From Christensenellaceae bacterium (GTDB lineage Bacteria > Bacillota > Clostridia > Christensenellales > UBA1750): a DNA stretch of 5,356 nucleotides. Below the pieces are notes generated by a model, which had not been told where the DNA came from, did no database searches, and worked only from the letters and a program-made list of their open reading frames with translations. How positions within the stretch are numbered: the first letter of the stretch is position 1; each line of letters starts with the position of its first letter. Location of the stretch: assembly GCA_031287285.1 (NCBI GenBank), contig JAITTC010000117.1, forward strand, positions 1 to 5,356, written 5' to 3'. This document shows, piece after piece, positions 1-4,767 of this stretch. Made by a program: the position numbers and the translations under genes.

Positions 1-1173
1 GTAGAGCATCTTCATTTCCTCGATGATTGGCCGCAGGCCTTCGTCGGTCACGAAAACGACCGTGTGCCGGCTTAAGATGCGCGCCAGAATCTGCACCTGC
101 CATTGGTCGGGCAGGGTATTTTCCATCGGCCTGGCCTCGATTTCGCGAAGCAGCGCGGCCGGGCTTTCGCATTCAGCAAGCGCCTTGCGGAACTCCTCGC
201 CGCCGACGCCGTCTTCGCAGGCGGCGCAAAGGAGGATTACGGCGCCTTCGGCGGCCGCGGCTTCGGCCGTAGACATACCCTTGACGGCCTGGTAGATGTT
301 TTGGTCAAGCGGCGCGCCGCCATTTGAGGTAATCACGATGTCTGCCAAAAAGGGCGGGCGAACGGCGGCTGCCGCGCGCAGGGCGGCGCAGCCCGCCTCG
401 TGGGCGAGCAGGGCATCGCCGGCAAAGGCCGCGACCGCTTCTTTTTGGTCGTTTAAGATCACATTGACGATGTAGCGCAAATTCGCCATGCGGGCGGCCG
501 CCACCATGTCGCGCTGGATGGGGTTGCCCGTTAAGACCCCGGTTACGGCGCGGGGGTCGCGGATGAAGGCGGCGCAATGGTTGCCCAGCACCGTGGCCCT
601 TGCGCAGACCCCGGGCAGCACGGACTTGCGCCCGCCCGAAAAGCCCGCGAAGAAGTGCGGCTCGATGAAGCCCTCGGCCAGGAGGAGGTCGGTCTGGGCC
701 GCGAGGCGGTTGAGGAGGAGCTGCGCGCCGGAGGGCAAAGGCCCTAAGGAAACCAGATTGCTTTCATCGTCGCAGTCGTGCACGACGATGCGCTCTTTTT
801 TGAGGAGTTCATCGCCGAATTTGCCGCGAAGCTCTTGGGTCGTGGTTTCGCGGTGGCAGCCCGTGGCGATGAGCAGGGTGATTTCGATTTGCGGGTTGCC
901 GCGCCGGAGGGCAGCCAGCATATGCGGCACGATGTGGCGGCTCGGCACCGGCCTTGTGTGGTCGCTGCACAGGATCACGGCGTTTTTTGCCGCTTTGGCT
1001 AGGGATTCCAGGTGCCTGGAGCCAATTGGCGCGGCCATGGCCGCGAGGACGAGCTCATCCTGATCCCTGCCGTCTGGGAAGAAGCCCTGCTTGGGCTCCA
1101 AGACGGCGAGCCCCTCCCCAGAGGGGAGCTCCAGGGGAATGGAAGCGTGGCCATAGGGGATAGAAAGGCGCAT
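1..1173 (-). CDS. larA: LarA-family nickel-pincer racemase (lactate racemase-like), C-terminus cut by window edge
   Basis: The reading frame is open from ATG at 1173 to base 1, giving 391 codons without a stop. Lactobacillus LarA is about 424 residues, so only the end is missing. LarA interconverts lactate enantiomers using a covalently bound nickel-pincer nucleotide; many homologues act on other 2-hydroxy acids, so the substrate here is uncertain. Visible motifs are SDHTRP (70-75), ATGCHRE (103-109), EPHFFAGFSGGRKSVLPG (171-188) and GNH (197-199). H107, H173, K183 and H199 sit one residue off the known H108, H174, K184 (pincer attachment) and H200 of L. plantarum LarA, so the catalytic set is complete. 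The start is supported by GGGAGG at 1183-1188, nine bases upstream. No cofactor-synthesis genes (larB, larC, larE) lie in the window. The family is sure; the substrate is inferred. Confidence 0.93.
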   Translation of the reverse strand, partial: MRLSIPYGHASIPLELPSGEGLAVLEPKQGFFPDGRDQDELVLAAMAAPIGSRHLESLAKAAKNAVILCSDHTRPVPSRHIVPHMLAALRRGNPQIEITLLIATGCHRETTTQELRGKFGDELLKKERIVVHDCDDESNLVSLGPLPSGAQLLLNRLAAQTDLLLAEGFIEPHFFAGFSGGRKSVLPGVCARATVLGNHCAAFIRDPRAVTGVLTGNPIQRDMVAAARMANLRYIVNVILNDQKEAVAAFAGDALLAHEAGCAALRAAAAVRPPFLADIVITSNGGAPLDQNIYQAVKGMSTAEAAAAEGAVILLCAACEDGVGGEEFRKALAECESPAALLREIEARPMENTLPDQWQVQILARILSRHTVVFVTDEGLRPIIEEMKMLY

Positions 1174-1212
1174 GGGGCTTGACCTCCCAAGAAAATCGCT
1201 TACTTCAACCCT

Positions 1213-1241
1213 AGTATAAGGCAAAAAGGGAAGGATGGAAA
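1213..1241 (-). promoter_or_regulatory. Putative promoter of the larA-like gene
   Basis: Reading the minus strand, a TATACT -10 box (1218-1213) lies 17 bp from a TTTCCA -35 box (1241-1236, four of six consensus bases). The -10 ends 39 bases before the ATG at 1173, leaving room for the GGGAGG ribosome site. This rests on consensus matching only. Confidence 0.45.
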
Positions 1242-1341
1242 GCGCCTTGGGGAAGGTTGGGAGAGAAATGGCGAAAATGCGGCGGATTTTGAAATTCAAT
1301 CGAAACGTTAAGGGGATTCATGGAAGCCAGCGCCAGGCTTT

Positions 1342-1392
1342 GGGATCGAGCACGGGGCTGGCTGCTCGGGGCTTCGCCGCGAAGCGCATCGC
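1342..1392. repeat. Diverged direct repeat, copy 1 (partner 1499-1550)
   Basis: This copy starts GGGATCGAGCACGGGGCTGG and ends CGCATCGC. The partner at 1499-1550 starts GGGATCGATCATGGGGCTGG and ends with the same CGCATCGC. The two are 157 bp apart and differ by a few substitutions and one length change. Copy 1 contains a perfect GCTTCG / CGAAGC stem that is lost in copy 2. The different substitutions and frames argue against coding. It may be a worn dispersed element related to the repeat field that follows; that is inference. Confidence 0.6.
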
Positions 1393-1498
1393 GGTGGTGA
1401 AGAAAGCGCCAGGCCCGTTCCTAGAGCCGCGCCAAGCGGGAAAAACTGCAACCTAAGGAGTGTGGTCCCTTCATGCAGGGAAGCCGAGGGGCGGCGCG

Positions 1499-1550
1499 GG
1501 GATCGATCATGGGGCTGGCCTGCGCGCGGCTCCGCCGCGAAACGCATCGC
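1499..1550. repeat. Diverged direct repeat, copy 2 (partner 1342-1392)
   Basis: Second copy of the 51/52-bp direct repeat. It keeps GGGATCGA, GGGGCTGG, CGCCGCGAA and CGCATCGC in the same order as copy 1, with about ten differences. It ends 43 bp before the first CRISPR-like repeat at 1594. Confidence 0.6.
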
Positions 1551-1593
1551 AAGGAAGGCTAGGACCTTGAGCGGCTTGTCAAGGAAGGGCTGG

Positions 1594-1620
1594 GATTCCT
1601 TCCGCTTGCGCGGGGAAAAG
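1594..1620. repeat. Degenerate solitary CRISPR-like repeat
   Basis: The right half (CCGCTTGCGCGGGGAAAAG) matches the array repeat. The left half (GATTCCTT) has lost the C-tract that forms the stem in the other copies. It is followed directly by a palindromic dispersed element, not by a 33-bp spacer, and the next CRISPR-like repeat starts 88 bp later. No copy is found 61 bp upstream, so this is one worn end of the field. Confidence 0.55.
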
Positions 1621-1682
1621 ACTCTCGTCATTGCGCTTGCCGCGTCGCTGCGCTCCTCGCGGGTGGCGGTGAAGCAACCCAG
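1621..1682. repeat. Degenerate dispersed palindromic element, short form
   Basis: This element fills the gap between two CRISPR-like repeats. It carries CGTCATTGCG at 1626-1635 and ends in GAAGCAACCCAG at 1671-1682. Its right inner arm is mutated (CGCGGGTGGCGG where sister copies read CGCAATGACGG), so the hairpin is damaged. The order CRISPR-like repeat, CGTCATTGCG, GTCGCT, CTCCTCGC, GCAATCCAG is the same as in the better copies at 1708 and 2003. Confidence 0.65.
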
Positions 1683-1707
1683 ATCACCCCCGCTTGCGCG
1701 GGGGAAG
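1682..1707. repeat. Solitary CRISPR-like repeat with intact stem
   Basis: It starts GATCAC and holds a perfect seven-pair stem, CCCCCGC with GCGGGGG around TTGC, one pair longer than the array consensus. It is flanked on both sides by palindromic elements, not by spacers. The next copy lies 173 bp downstream. Confidence 0.6.
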
Positions 1708-1855
1708 GGCTTTCGTCATTGCGCTTGCCGCGTCGCTGCGCTCCTCGCAATGACGACAAAGCAATCCAGCGTCCCTCTTTTTGAGGAAGCGCTTGCGCAT
1801 TGCTGCTAGATTGCTTCGTCGCTTACGCCCCCGCAATGACGGCGAGGCAATCCAG
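1708..1855. repeat. Dispersed palindromic elements: short form followed by one 86-bp unit
   Basis: The short form (1708-1769) has perfect inner arms CGTCATTGCG (1714-1723) and CGCAATGACG (1746-1755) and ends in GCAATCCAG. The following 86-bp unit (1770-1855) opens with a linker containing TCCCTCTTTTTGAGGAAGCG, then an element bounded by CTAGATTGCTTC (1806-1817) and GAGGCAATCCAG (1844-1855), slightly mutated versions of the perfect arms seen at 2188-2238. The core reads GTCATTGCGAGGAGC on the other strand, which resembles a short repeat I recall from several unrelated bacterial genomes. It could be a MITE-like or REP-like element; no transposase is present. Confidence 0.7.
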
Positions 1856-2002
1856 ATCACCCCCGCTCGTGCGGGGAAAGCGGGGAGATGGACTGGAAGG
1901 TATAGCTCCTCCCGGGATCATCCCCGCTCGCGCGGGGAAAGGTTGCGAACGACGCAGGAAAAGAGAGCAAAATAAGGATCATCCCCGCTCGCGCGGGGAA
2001 AG
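1855..2002 (-). CRISPR. CRISPR segment 1: three type I-E-like repeats, two spacers
   Basis: Repeats start at 1855, 1916 and 1977, an exact 61-bp period. The conserved 26-base core runs from GATCA[C/T]CCCCGC to GCGGGGAAAG and forms a six-pair stem around a four-base loop (TCGC in copies 2 and 3). The two intervening segments (1881-1915 and 1942-1976) are unrelated to each other, as spacers should be. With the usual 28-29-base repeat the spacers are 32-33 bases, the type I-E size. The complement, with GCGGGGATGATCC at its 3' end, resembles I-E repeats of actinobacteria, so I assign the crRNA to the minus strand. There are no cas genes and no clear AT-rich leader. Confidence 0.75.
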
Positions 2003-2238
2003 GTCTCTCGTCATTGCGATTGCCGCGTCGCTTACGCTCCTCGCAATGACGGCGAAGCAATCCAGTGTCCCCCTTTTTGAAGAAGCGCTTGCGCATTGCT
2101 GCTGGATTGTTTCGTCGCTGCGCTCCTCGCAATGACGGTGAAGCAATCCAGCGTCCCCCTTTTTGAAGAAGCGCTTGCGCATTGTTGCTGGATTGCTTCG
2201 TCGCTTACGCTCCTCGCAATGACGGTGAAGCAATCCAG
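2003..2238. repeat. Dispersed palindromic elements: short form plus two tandem 86/87-bp units, interrupting the CRISPR array
   Basis: The block holds a short form (2003-2065; arms CGTCATTGCG 2009-2018 and CGCAATGACG 2042-2051), then two near-identical units, 2066-2151 and 2152-2238. Each unit has a linker starting GTCCCCCTTTTTGAAGAAGC and an element with 12-bp inverted arms: CTGGATTGTTTC/GAAGCAATCCAG at 2102-2151 (one mismatch) and CTGGATTGCTTC/GAAGCAATCCAG at 2188-2238 (perfect). One unit reads GTCGCTGCGC and the other GTCGCTTACGC, which accounts for the 1-bp length difference. The block abuts CRISPR repeats on both sides with no spacer remnant. Confidence 0.75.
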
Positions 2239-2449
2239 ATCCCCCCGGCTCGCGCGGGGAAAGCTGGAATGCCTTTTATGAAGGCAAAGTGGAGCCGGGA
2301 TCACCCCCGCGCTCGCGCGGGGAAGGCCGGGTTCGCCGTGCTGAAAATGGATCATCGGCGATCACCCCCGCGCTCGCGCGGGGAAGGCTTCACCGTTCTC
2401 CGTCTGCCCGTTGCGCCACCAGGATCATCCCTACTCGCGCAAGGGAAAA
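2238..2449 (-). CRISPR. CRISPR segment 2: three good repeats plus one degenerate repeat, three spacers
   Basis: Repeats start at 2238, 2299, 2360 and 2423, giving periods of 61, 61 and 63 bp. Spacers are 2264-2298, 2326-2359 and 2387-2422, all unique. The copies at 2299 and 2360 differ from the others: the stem is CCCCGCG / CGCGGGG (seven pairs) and one A is lost from the tail, yet the 61-bp period is kept. The last copy (2423-2449) is eroded (CCCTAC, GCAAGGG). In the canonical I-E direction this eroded copy would be leader-proximal, which is unusual, so either the direction is wrong or the array is decaying. It is followed by GC-rich sequence with no leader signature. Confidence 0.72.
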
Positions 2450-2589
2450 CTCGGCTTTCGCCGCAATGGCCCGGGCGTGGGGCACGCTCCGAGCTTGCGG
2501 AAGCGATTTTTGGGCCAGCGTTTTGGGTTTGAATGCGGGCATAGAAGCTCCGCAGGGGCAGTCGGGCGAACATTTCATGGGCACGGGGC

Positions 2590-2618
2590 TTTTCGCGGCG
2601 GCGAAGCGATGATATACT
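2590..2618 (+). promoter_or_regulatory. Putative extended -10 promoter of smpB
   Basis: TATACT at 2613-2618 is preceded by TGA, fitting the TGn extended -10 form. The -35 position 17 bp upstream reads TTTTCG, only three of six consensus bases, so the extended -10 would carry recognition. It lies 40 bases before the smpB ATG and downstream of the repeat field. Confidence 0.5.
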
Positions 2619-2657
2619 AAGAAGAGAAACGCAGCGCGGGGAAAGGGGGCGGGGCAG

Positions 2658-3116
2658 ATGGCGGAAGCCGTTAAGCAGCTCGCTCAAAATCGCAAGGCCT
2701 GGCATGACTATTTCATCGAAGAGAGCTTTGAGGCGGGGATCGAGCTTTCGGGCACGGAGGTAAAATCGATCCGCATGGGCAGGTTGAATCTGCGCGATAG
2801 CTTCGTCACCGCCCAAAACGGCCAGGCGGTGCTGCACGGACTGCACATCAGCCCCTACGAGCAGGGCAACATCTTCAATAAAGACCCGCTTAGGCCTCGT
2901 CGCCTTCTTTTGCACAAGGCGGAAATTCGGCGCATGGGCGCCGAGGCGCAGCGGCAGGGCTATGCCATCGTGCCGCTGAGGGTTTATTTGAAGCATGGCC
3001 TGGTGAAGCTTGAAATTGCGCTGGCAAAGGGCAAAAAGCTCTACGATAAGCGCGAGGCCATGGCCGAGAAGGACGCCCAGCGCGAAATCGAGCGCAACTG
3101 GAAGAGCAGCCGCTAA
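2658..3116 (+). CDS. smpB: SsrA-binding protein SmpB (trans-translation)
   Basis: The product is 152 residues, the normal SmpB length. SmpB binds tmRNA and brings it to ribosomes stalled on broken messages, mimicking part of tRNA, so that the nascent chain is tagged for degradation. Family motifs are NRKAWHDYFIEES (11-23), GIELSGTEVKSIR (27-39), the SPYEQGN segment (65-71), LLLHKAEI (83-90) and GKKLYDKR (125-132). A basic, probably flexible tail follows, which in the family contacts the ribosomal decoding centre. The ribosome site is G-rich and not canonical (AGGGGG 2644-2649, or GGGG 2651-2654). The gene converges with the kinase-like gene, whose stop lies 32 bp downstream. No tmRNA gene is visible in this window. 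Confidence 0.97.
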   Translation: MAEAVKQLAQNRKAWHDYFIEESFEAGIELSGTEVKSIRMGRLNLRDSFVTAQNGQAVLHGLHISPYEQGNIFNKDPLRPRRLLLHKAEIRRMGAEAQRQGYAIVPLRVYLKHGLVKLEIALAKGKKLYDKREAMAEKDAQREIERNWKSSR

Positions 3117-3160
3117 AAGGGCGGCTGCGGGGGAGCGTTAAAGCCCCTCAGGCTTTTTTT
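3106..3160 (+). terminator. smpB 3' hairpins and probable intrinsic terminator
   Basis: Two overlapping stems are possible. The first, GCAGCCGC (3106-3113) with GCGGCTGC (3121-3128), has eight pairs and holds the smpB stop codon in its loop. The second, CTGcGGGG (3125-3132) with CCCCtCAG (3144-3151), has seven pairs with one mismatch and is followed by seven T at 3154-3160, the expected terminator form. They share 3125-3128 and exclude each other. The terminator overlaps the 3' end of the opposing kinase-like gene. Confidence 0.55.
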
Positions 3161-3744
3161 ATATCCTTTATGATTTGATCCAAAACCGCTTCCCGCTCCG
3201 TAGACGTATCGTATAGCGTAAAGCCGTATTTCGTTAAATAATCGGTCATGGAGTGACTGTAGGGAAGGGCTTCTTGACTAACTTCCCTTAGCTCATCATC
3301 ATCTAAGTAATAGGTCCAATCATCTTGCGTGTCGTATTTCCTAAAATCAGCGAAGAATTCCTCGGCCGTTTTTTTGTTATGCACCAAGCCGATCAGCATA
3401 AAATGATCTTTCAACTTTTCTATCCCATATGCCTTCAGAATGGGCAAGATCATCTCGAAATTAAAATACCCTAAATATCCGCCTTCCATAACGAATGGAG
3501 TCCCTTTCGCGGCGCCATGGCTGGAAGACATTACGCCAAGATAATGGCCGAGGAACGGCGCCAAGTTGGCTGCGGTCTTTTTTCTATCCCAATTGAGCCG
3601 AATATCCAATTGCGGATAGGCCCCTTGAAACGCGGCGACCATTTCATCGACGTGGATGACGGAGTAATGCAGCTCTTCGCTTATTTTTTTGGCTAATGTG
3701 GATTTGCCGGCTCTTGACGGGCCTGAAAGGAGTATGTTCTTCAA
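3148..3744 (-). CDS. P-loop kinase-like NTPase, substrate unknown
   Basis: The product is 198 residues, probably cytosolic. The Walker A motif GPSRAGKST (8-16) follows a first beta strand (NILLS), the arrangement of small nucleoside or metabolite kinases. HVDEM (31-35) sits where such kinases bind substrate, FVMEG (84-88) may be the Walker B strand, and FADFRKYDTQDDW (131-143) may be a lid. I do not recognise the exact family; shikimate-, adenylate- or uridine-kinase relatives are possible. The start is TTG at 3744: a TAA stop lies directly upstream in frame, and the next Met (residue 35) would remove the P-loop. Only a weak G-run serves as ribosome site. Three 60-base lines that I counted are 37-45 % GC, against 57 % for a line in smpB, suggesting later acquisition. 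Confidence 0.85.
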   Translation of the reverse strand: MKNILLSGPSRAGKSTLAKKISEELHYSVIHVDEMVAAFQGAYPQLDIRLNWDRKKTAANLAPFLGHYLGVMSSSHGAAKGTPFVMEGGYLGYFNFEMILPILKAYGIEKLKDHFMLIGLVHNKKTAEEFFADFRKYDTQDDWTYYLDDDELREVSQEALPYSHSMTDYLTKYGFTLYDTSTEREAVLDQIIKDIKKA

Positions 3745-3823
3745 TTAAAAGCAGCCCCCAATCGTTATGGAGAGTGAAAACACCACAGCCCTCCGGCCAT
3801 CTTCGCCCCGCGTTTTCTATCTA

Positions 3824-3858
3824 GCCGTCATTATACGGCAAAGATCATTCAGAGGCAA
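3824..3858 (-). promoter_or_regulatory. Promoter of the kinase-like gene, with a dyad over the -10 box
   Basis: On the minus strand a perfect TATAAT (3835-3830) lies 17 bp from TTGCCT (3858-3853, four of six). This predicts an untranslated leader of roughly 80 bases before the TTG start. A short dyad, GCCGT / ACGGC with a six-base centre (3824-3839), overlaps the -10 box and could be an operator, though five-base arms may be chance. Confidence 0.6.
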
Positions 3859-3864
3859 AGCCAA

Positions 3865-3898
3865 ATCCGGTTTGCCTAGGCAAACCGGATCATTTTTT
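3865..3898. terminator. 26-bp perfect palindrome, probable terminator after the nitroreductase gene
   Basis: Arms ATCCGGTTTGCC (3865-3876) and GGCAAACCGGAT (3879-3890) are perfectly complementary around TA. On the plus strand six T follow (3893-3898). On the minus strand, the direction of the nitroreductase, the tail is TTTGGCTTTG, which is less ideal. It lies 20 bases past the nitroreductase stop and directly upstream of the kinase promoter -35, so it probably insulates the two units and may work in both directions. Confidence 0.65.
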
Positions 3899-3910
3899 GA
3901 GGCGAGGCGC

Positions 3911-4498
3911 TTAGCGGATGATTTTTATAGTGCCTTCCTTGCGCGGCGGGGTCTGGCTTTCCTTGGCGATGAAGCCAAAGGCCGCCGAGGAGCAAATCGT
4001 GTGCTCGCGGGGAATGCCGAGCTCCGCAAGGTAGGCGCGCACGCCTGGGTCGTCGCGCAGCCAGTGCGGCGAGTTGATGTAGCAGCTGCCAAGCCCCAGC
4101 GATTCGGCGGCCAGGAACATGTTCTCAAGCGCTAGGGCGCAATCGGCCATGGCGTTTTCGTAATTTGGGCGGTTTGAGGCGATGATGAGCGTAGGCGCGT
4201 GGTTATAAAAGCAAAAATCCTCGCGCTCCGCGCTTTTTTTGGCGCCATGCTTGCCCGGGTAGTCGTCATCCGGCACATAGCGCAAAAGAAAGCCCTGTCG
4301 CATCTCTTCATTGAGGCGGTCGAGAACCGCCTTGCTCTGAATGGCGGTGAAGAGCCAGCTTTGGCTGTTGCTGCCGCTCGGGGCCCAGATCGCAGCCTCG
4401 AGGATGGCGTCGAGCGCCTCGTCTGAAATCTGGTCGGGTAGAAAGGCGCGGGTGCTGCGCCGGTTCCGGATGGCCCGCAAGACCTCGTTATTGGGCAT
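3911..4498 (-). CDS. Nitroreductase-family FMN oxidoreductase
   Basis: The product is 195 residues, a usual length for small nitroreductase-fold proteins. These normally act as dimers, bind FMN and reduce nitro groups, quinones or other acceptors with NAD(P)H; the real substrate cannot be told. Visible motifs are RNRRSTRAF (11-19, FMN phosphate region), APSGSNSQSW (39-48, the APSxxNxQxW-type flavin motif), ADCALALENMFLAAESLGLGSCYI (118-141, the long dimer helix and following strand; motif given for its ends ADCALA and GSCYI) and the C-terminal GFIAKESQTPPRK (175-187). I chose ATG at 4498 because AAGGAG lies eight bases upstream; the in-frame GTG at 4507 overlaps that ribosome site. Its promoter faces away from the aroF promoter. 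Confidence 0.9.
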   Translation of the reverse strand: MPNNEVLRAIRNRRSTRAFLPDQISDEALDAILEAAIWAPSGSNSQSWLFTAIQSKAVLDRLNEEMRQGFLLRYVPDDDYPGKHGAKKSAEREDFCFYNHAPTLIIASNRPNYENAMADCALALENMFLAAESLGLGSCYINSPHWLRDDPGVRAYLAELGIPREHTICSSAAFGFIAKESQTPPRKEGTIKIIR

Positions 4499-4534
4499 GA
4501 AAATCACTCCTTGCTAGAGTCTGAATGCAAGGGA

Positions 4535-4543
4535 AGTATAGCA
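4535..4543 (-). promoter_or_regulatory. Putative extended -10 promoter of the nitroreductase gene
   Basis: On the minus strand TGC-TATACT (4543-4535) gives an extended -10 box ending 36 bases before the ATG at 4498. No convincing -35 is found at 16-18 bp spacing; the upstream DNA is a T-tract. The aroF -35 begins 41 bp away in the other direction, so the two units share a compact divergent control region. Confidence 0.45.
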
Positions 4544-4583
4544 TAAGGGGGCAAAAAAAGCGCTATCTTTAAATGGAATTAAC

Positions 4584-4612
4584 TTGACGGCGATGAAAAG
4601 ACGCCTTATGAT
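4584..4612 (+). promoter_or_regulatory. Promoter of the leader peptide-aroF unit
   Basis: TTGACG (4584-4589) and TATGAT (4607-4612) are separated by exactly 17 bp, each matching five of six consensus bases. AT-rich sequence (ATCTTTAAATGGAATTAA) lies just upstream and may help. A start near 4619 would put the leader peptide ribosome site at the very beginning of the transcript, as in classical attenuated operons. Confidence 0.75.
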
Positions 4613-4642
4613 GGACAAAATCGTTTTGGAGGGACTTCTTCC

Positions 4643-4732
4643 ATGCAGGCAAAAGCCATCGCGGCGCAATTCTACTTTTACTTTAGCTTTACCGGCTCTG
4701 CGGGTAAGGCTAAGTTCATTGCCGCGAAATAA
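4643..4732 (+). CDS. Phe/Tyr-rich leader peptide of the aroF attenuator
   Basis: This is a 29-residue peptide with an excellent ribosome site (GGAGGG at 4628-4633, nine bases before ATG). Residues 10-16 read FYFYFSF: six aromatic codons in seven (4670-4690), with a further Phe at 25. Leader peptides such as pheL use such runs so that ribosomes stall when charged Phe- or Tyr-tRNA is scarce. The position fits: directly after a strong promoter and ahead of a terminator-like hairpin and a DAHP synthase gene. The mixed Phe and Tyr codons suggest sensing of both products of the pathway. The peptide has no visible signal sequence or domain, so its role is most likely its translation rather than the product. 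Confidence 0.85.
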   Translation: MQAKAIAAQFYFYFSFTGSAGKAKFIAAK

Positions 4733-4767
4733 GGGAAGGCCCTAAGAAACCAGGCAAGAACAAACCG

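Larger units (their letters stand above)
1242..1593. other. Intergenic stretch without a recognisable gene
   Basis: Short open frames exist on both strands, but none has a well-placed ribosome site together with a recognisable protein. The only structure I see is a diverged direct repeat (1342-1392 and 1499-1550, listed separately) and a small hairpin GCTTCG-CCG-CGAAGC at 1371-1385. It lies between the larA promoter and the repeat field. Confidence 0.6.

Noticed and set aside
488..1063. Long plus-strand open frame of 191 codons
   Set aside because: It lies antisense to the larA-like gene, whose motifs and catalytic residues are intact; no ribosome site or recognisable protein.
1473..1562. 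Small ORF of about 28 codons starting at ATG 1473, with AAGGAG upstream
   Set aside because: AAGGAG is about 12 bases from the ATG, too far for a convincing site, and the peptide is arginine-rich repeat translation.
1308..1809. Open frames on both strands through the direct repeats and first elements
   Set aside because: The repeat copies are read in different frames, there is no good ribosome site, and the translations are repeat-derived.
2032..2355. Open frames with recurring peptides such as VPLFEEALAHCC
   Set aside because: The recurrence comes from the 86-bp DNA units; the peptide is broken by length changes between units and has no start signals.
2352..2996. Minus-strand open frame of 214 codons across the smpB start
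   Set aside because: It is opposite the unmistakable smpB sequence and runs into CRISPR repeats; high GC explains the open frame.
3117..3147. tmRNA gene next to smpB
   Set aside because: Only 31 bp separate smpB from the opposing gene, far too short for tmRNA.
3767..4135. Plus-strand open frame of 122 codons
   Set aside because: It overlaps the nitroreductase gene in antisense and crosses the terminator palindrome; no protein features.
4499..4507. GTG at 4507 as nitroreductase start
   Set aside because: It overlaps the AAGGAG ribosome site, which is ideally placed for ATG at 4498.
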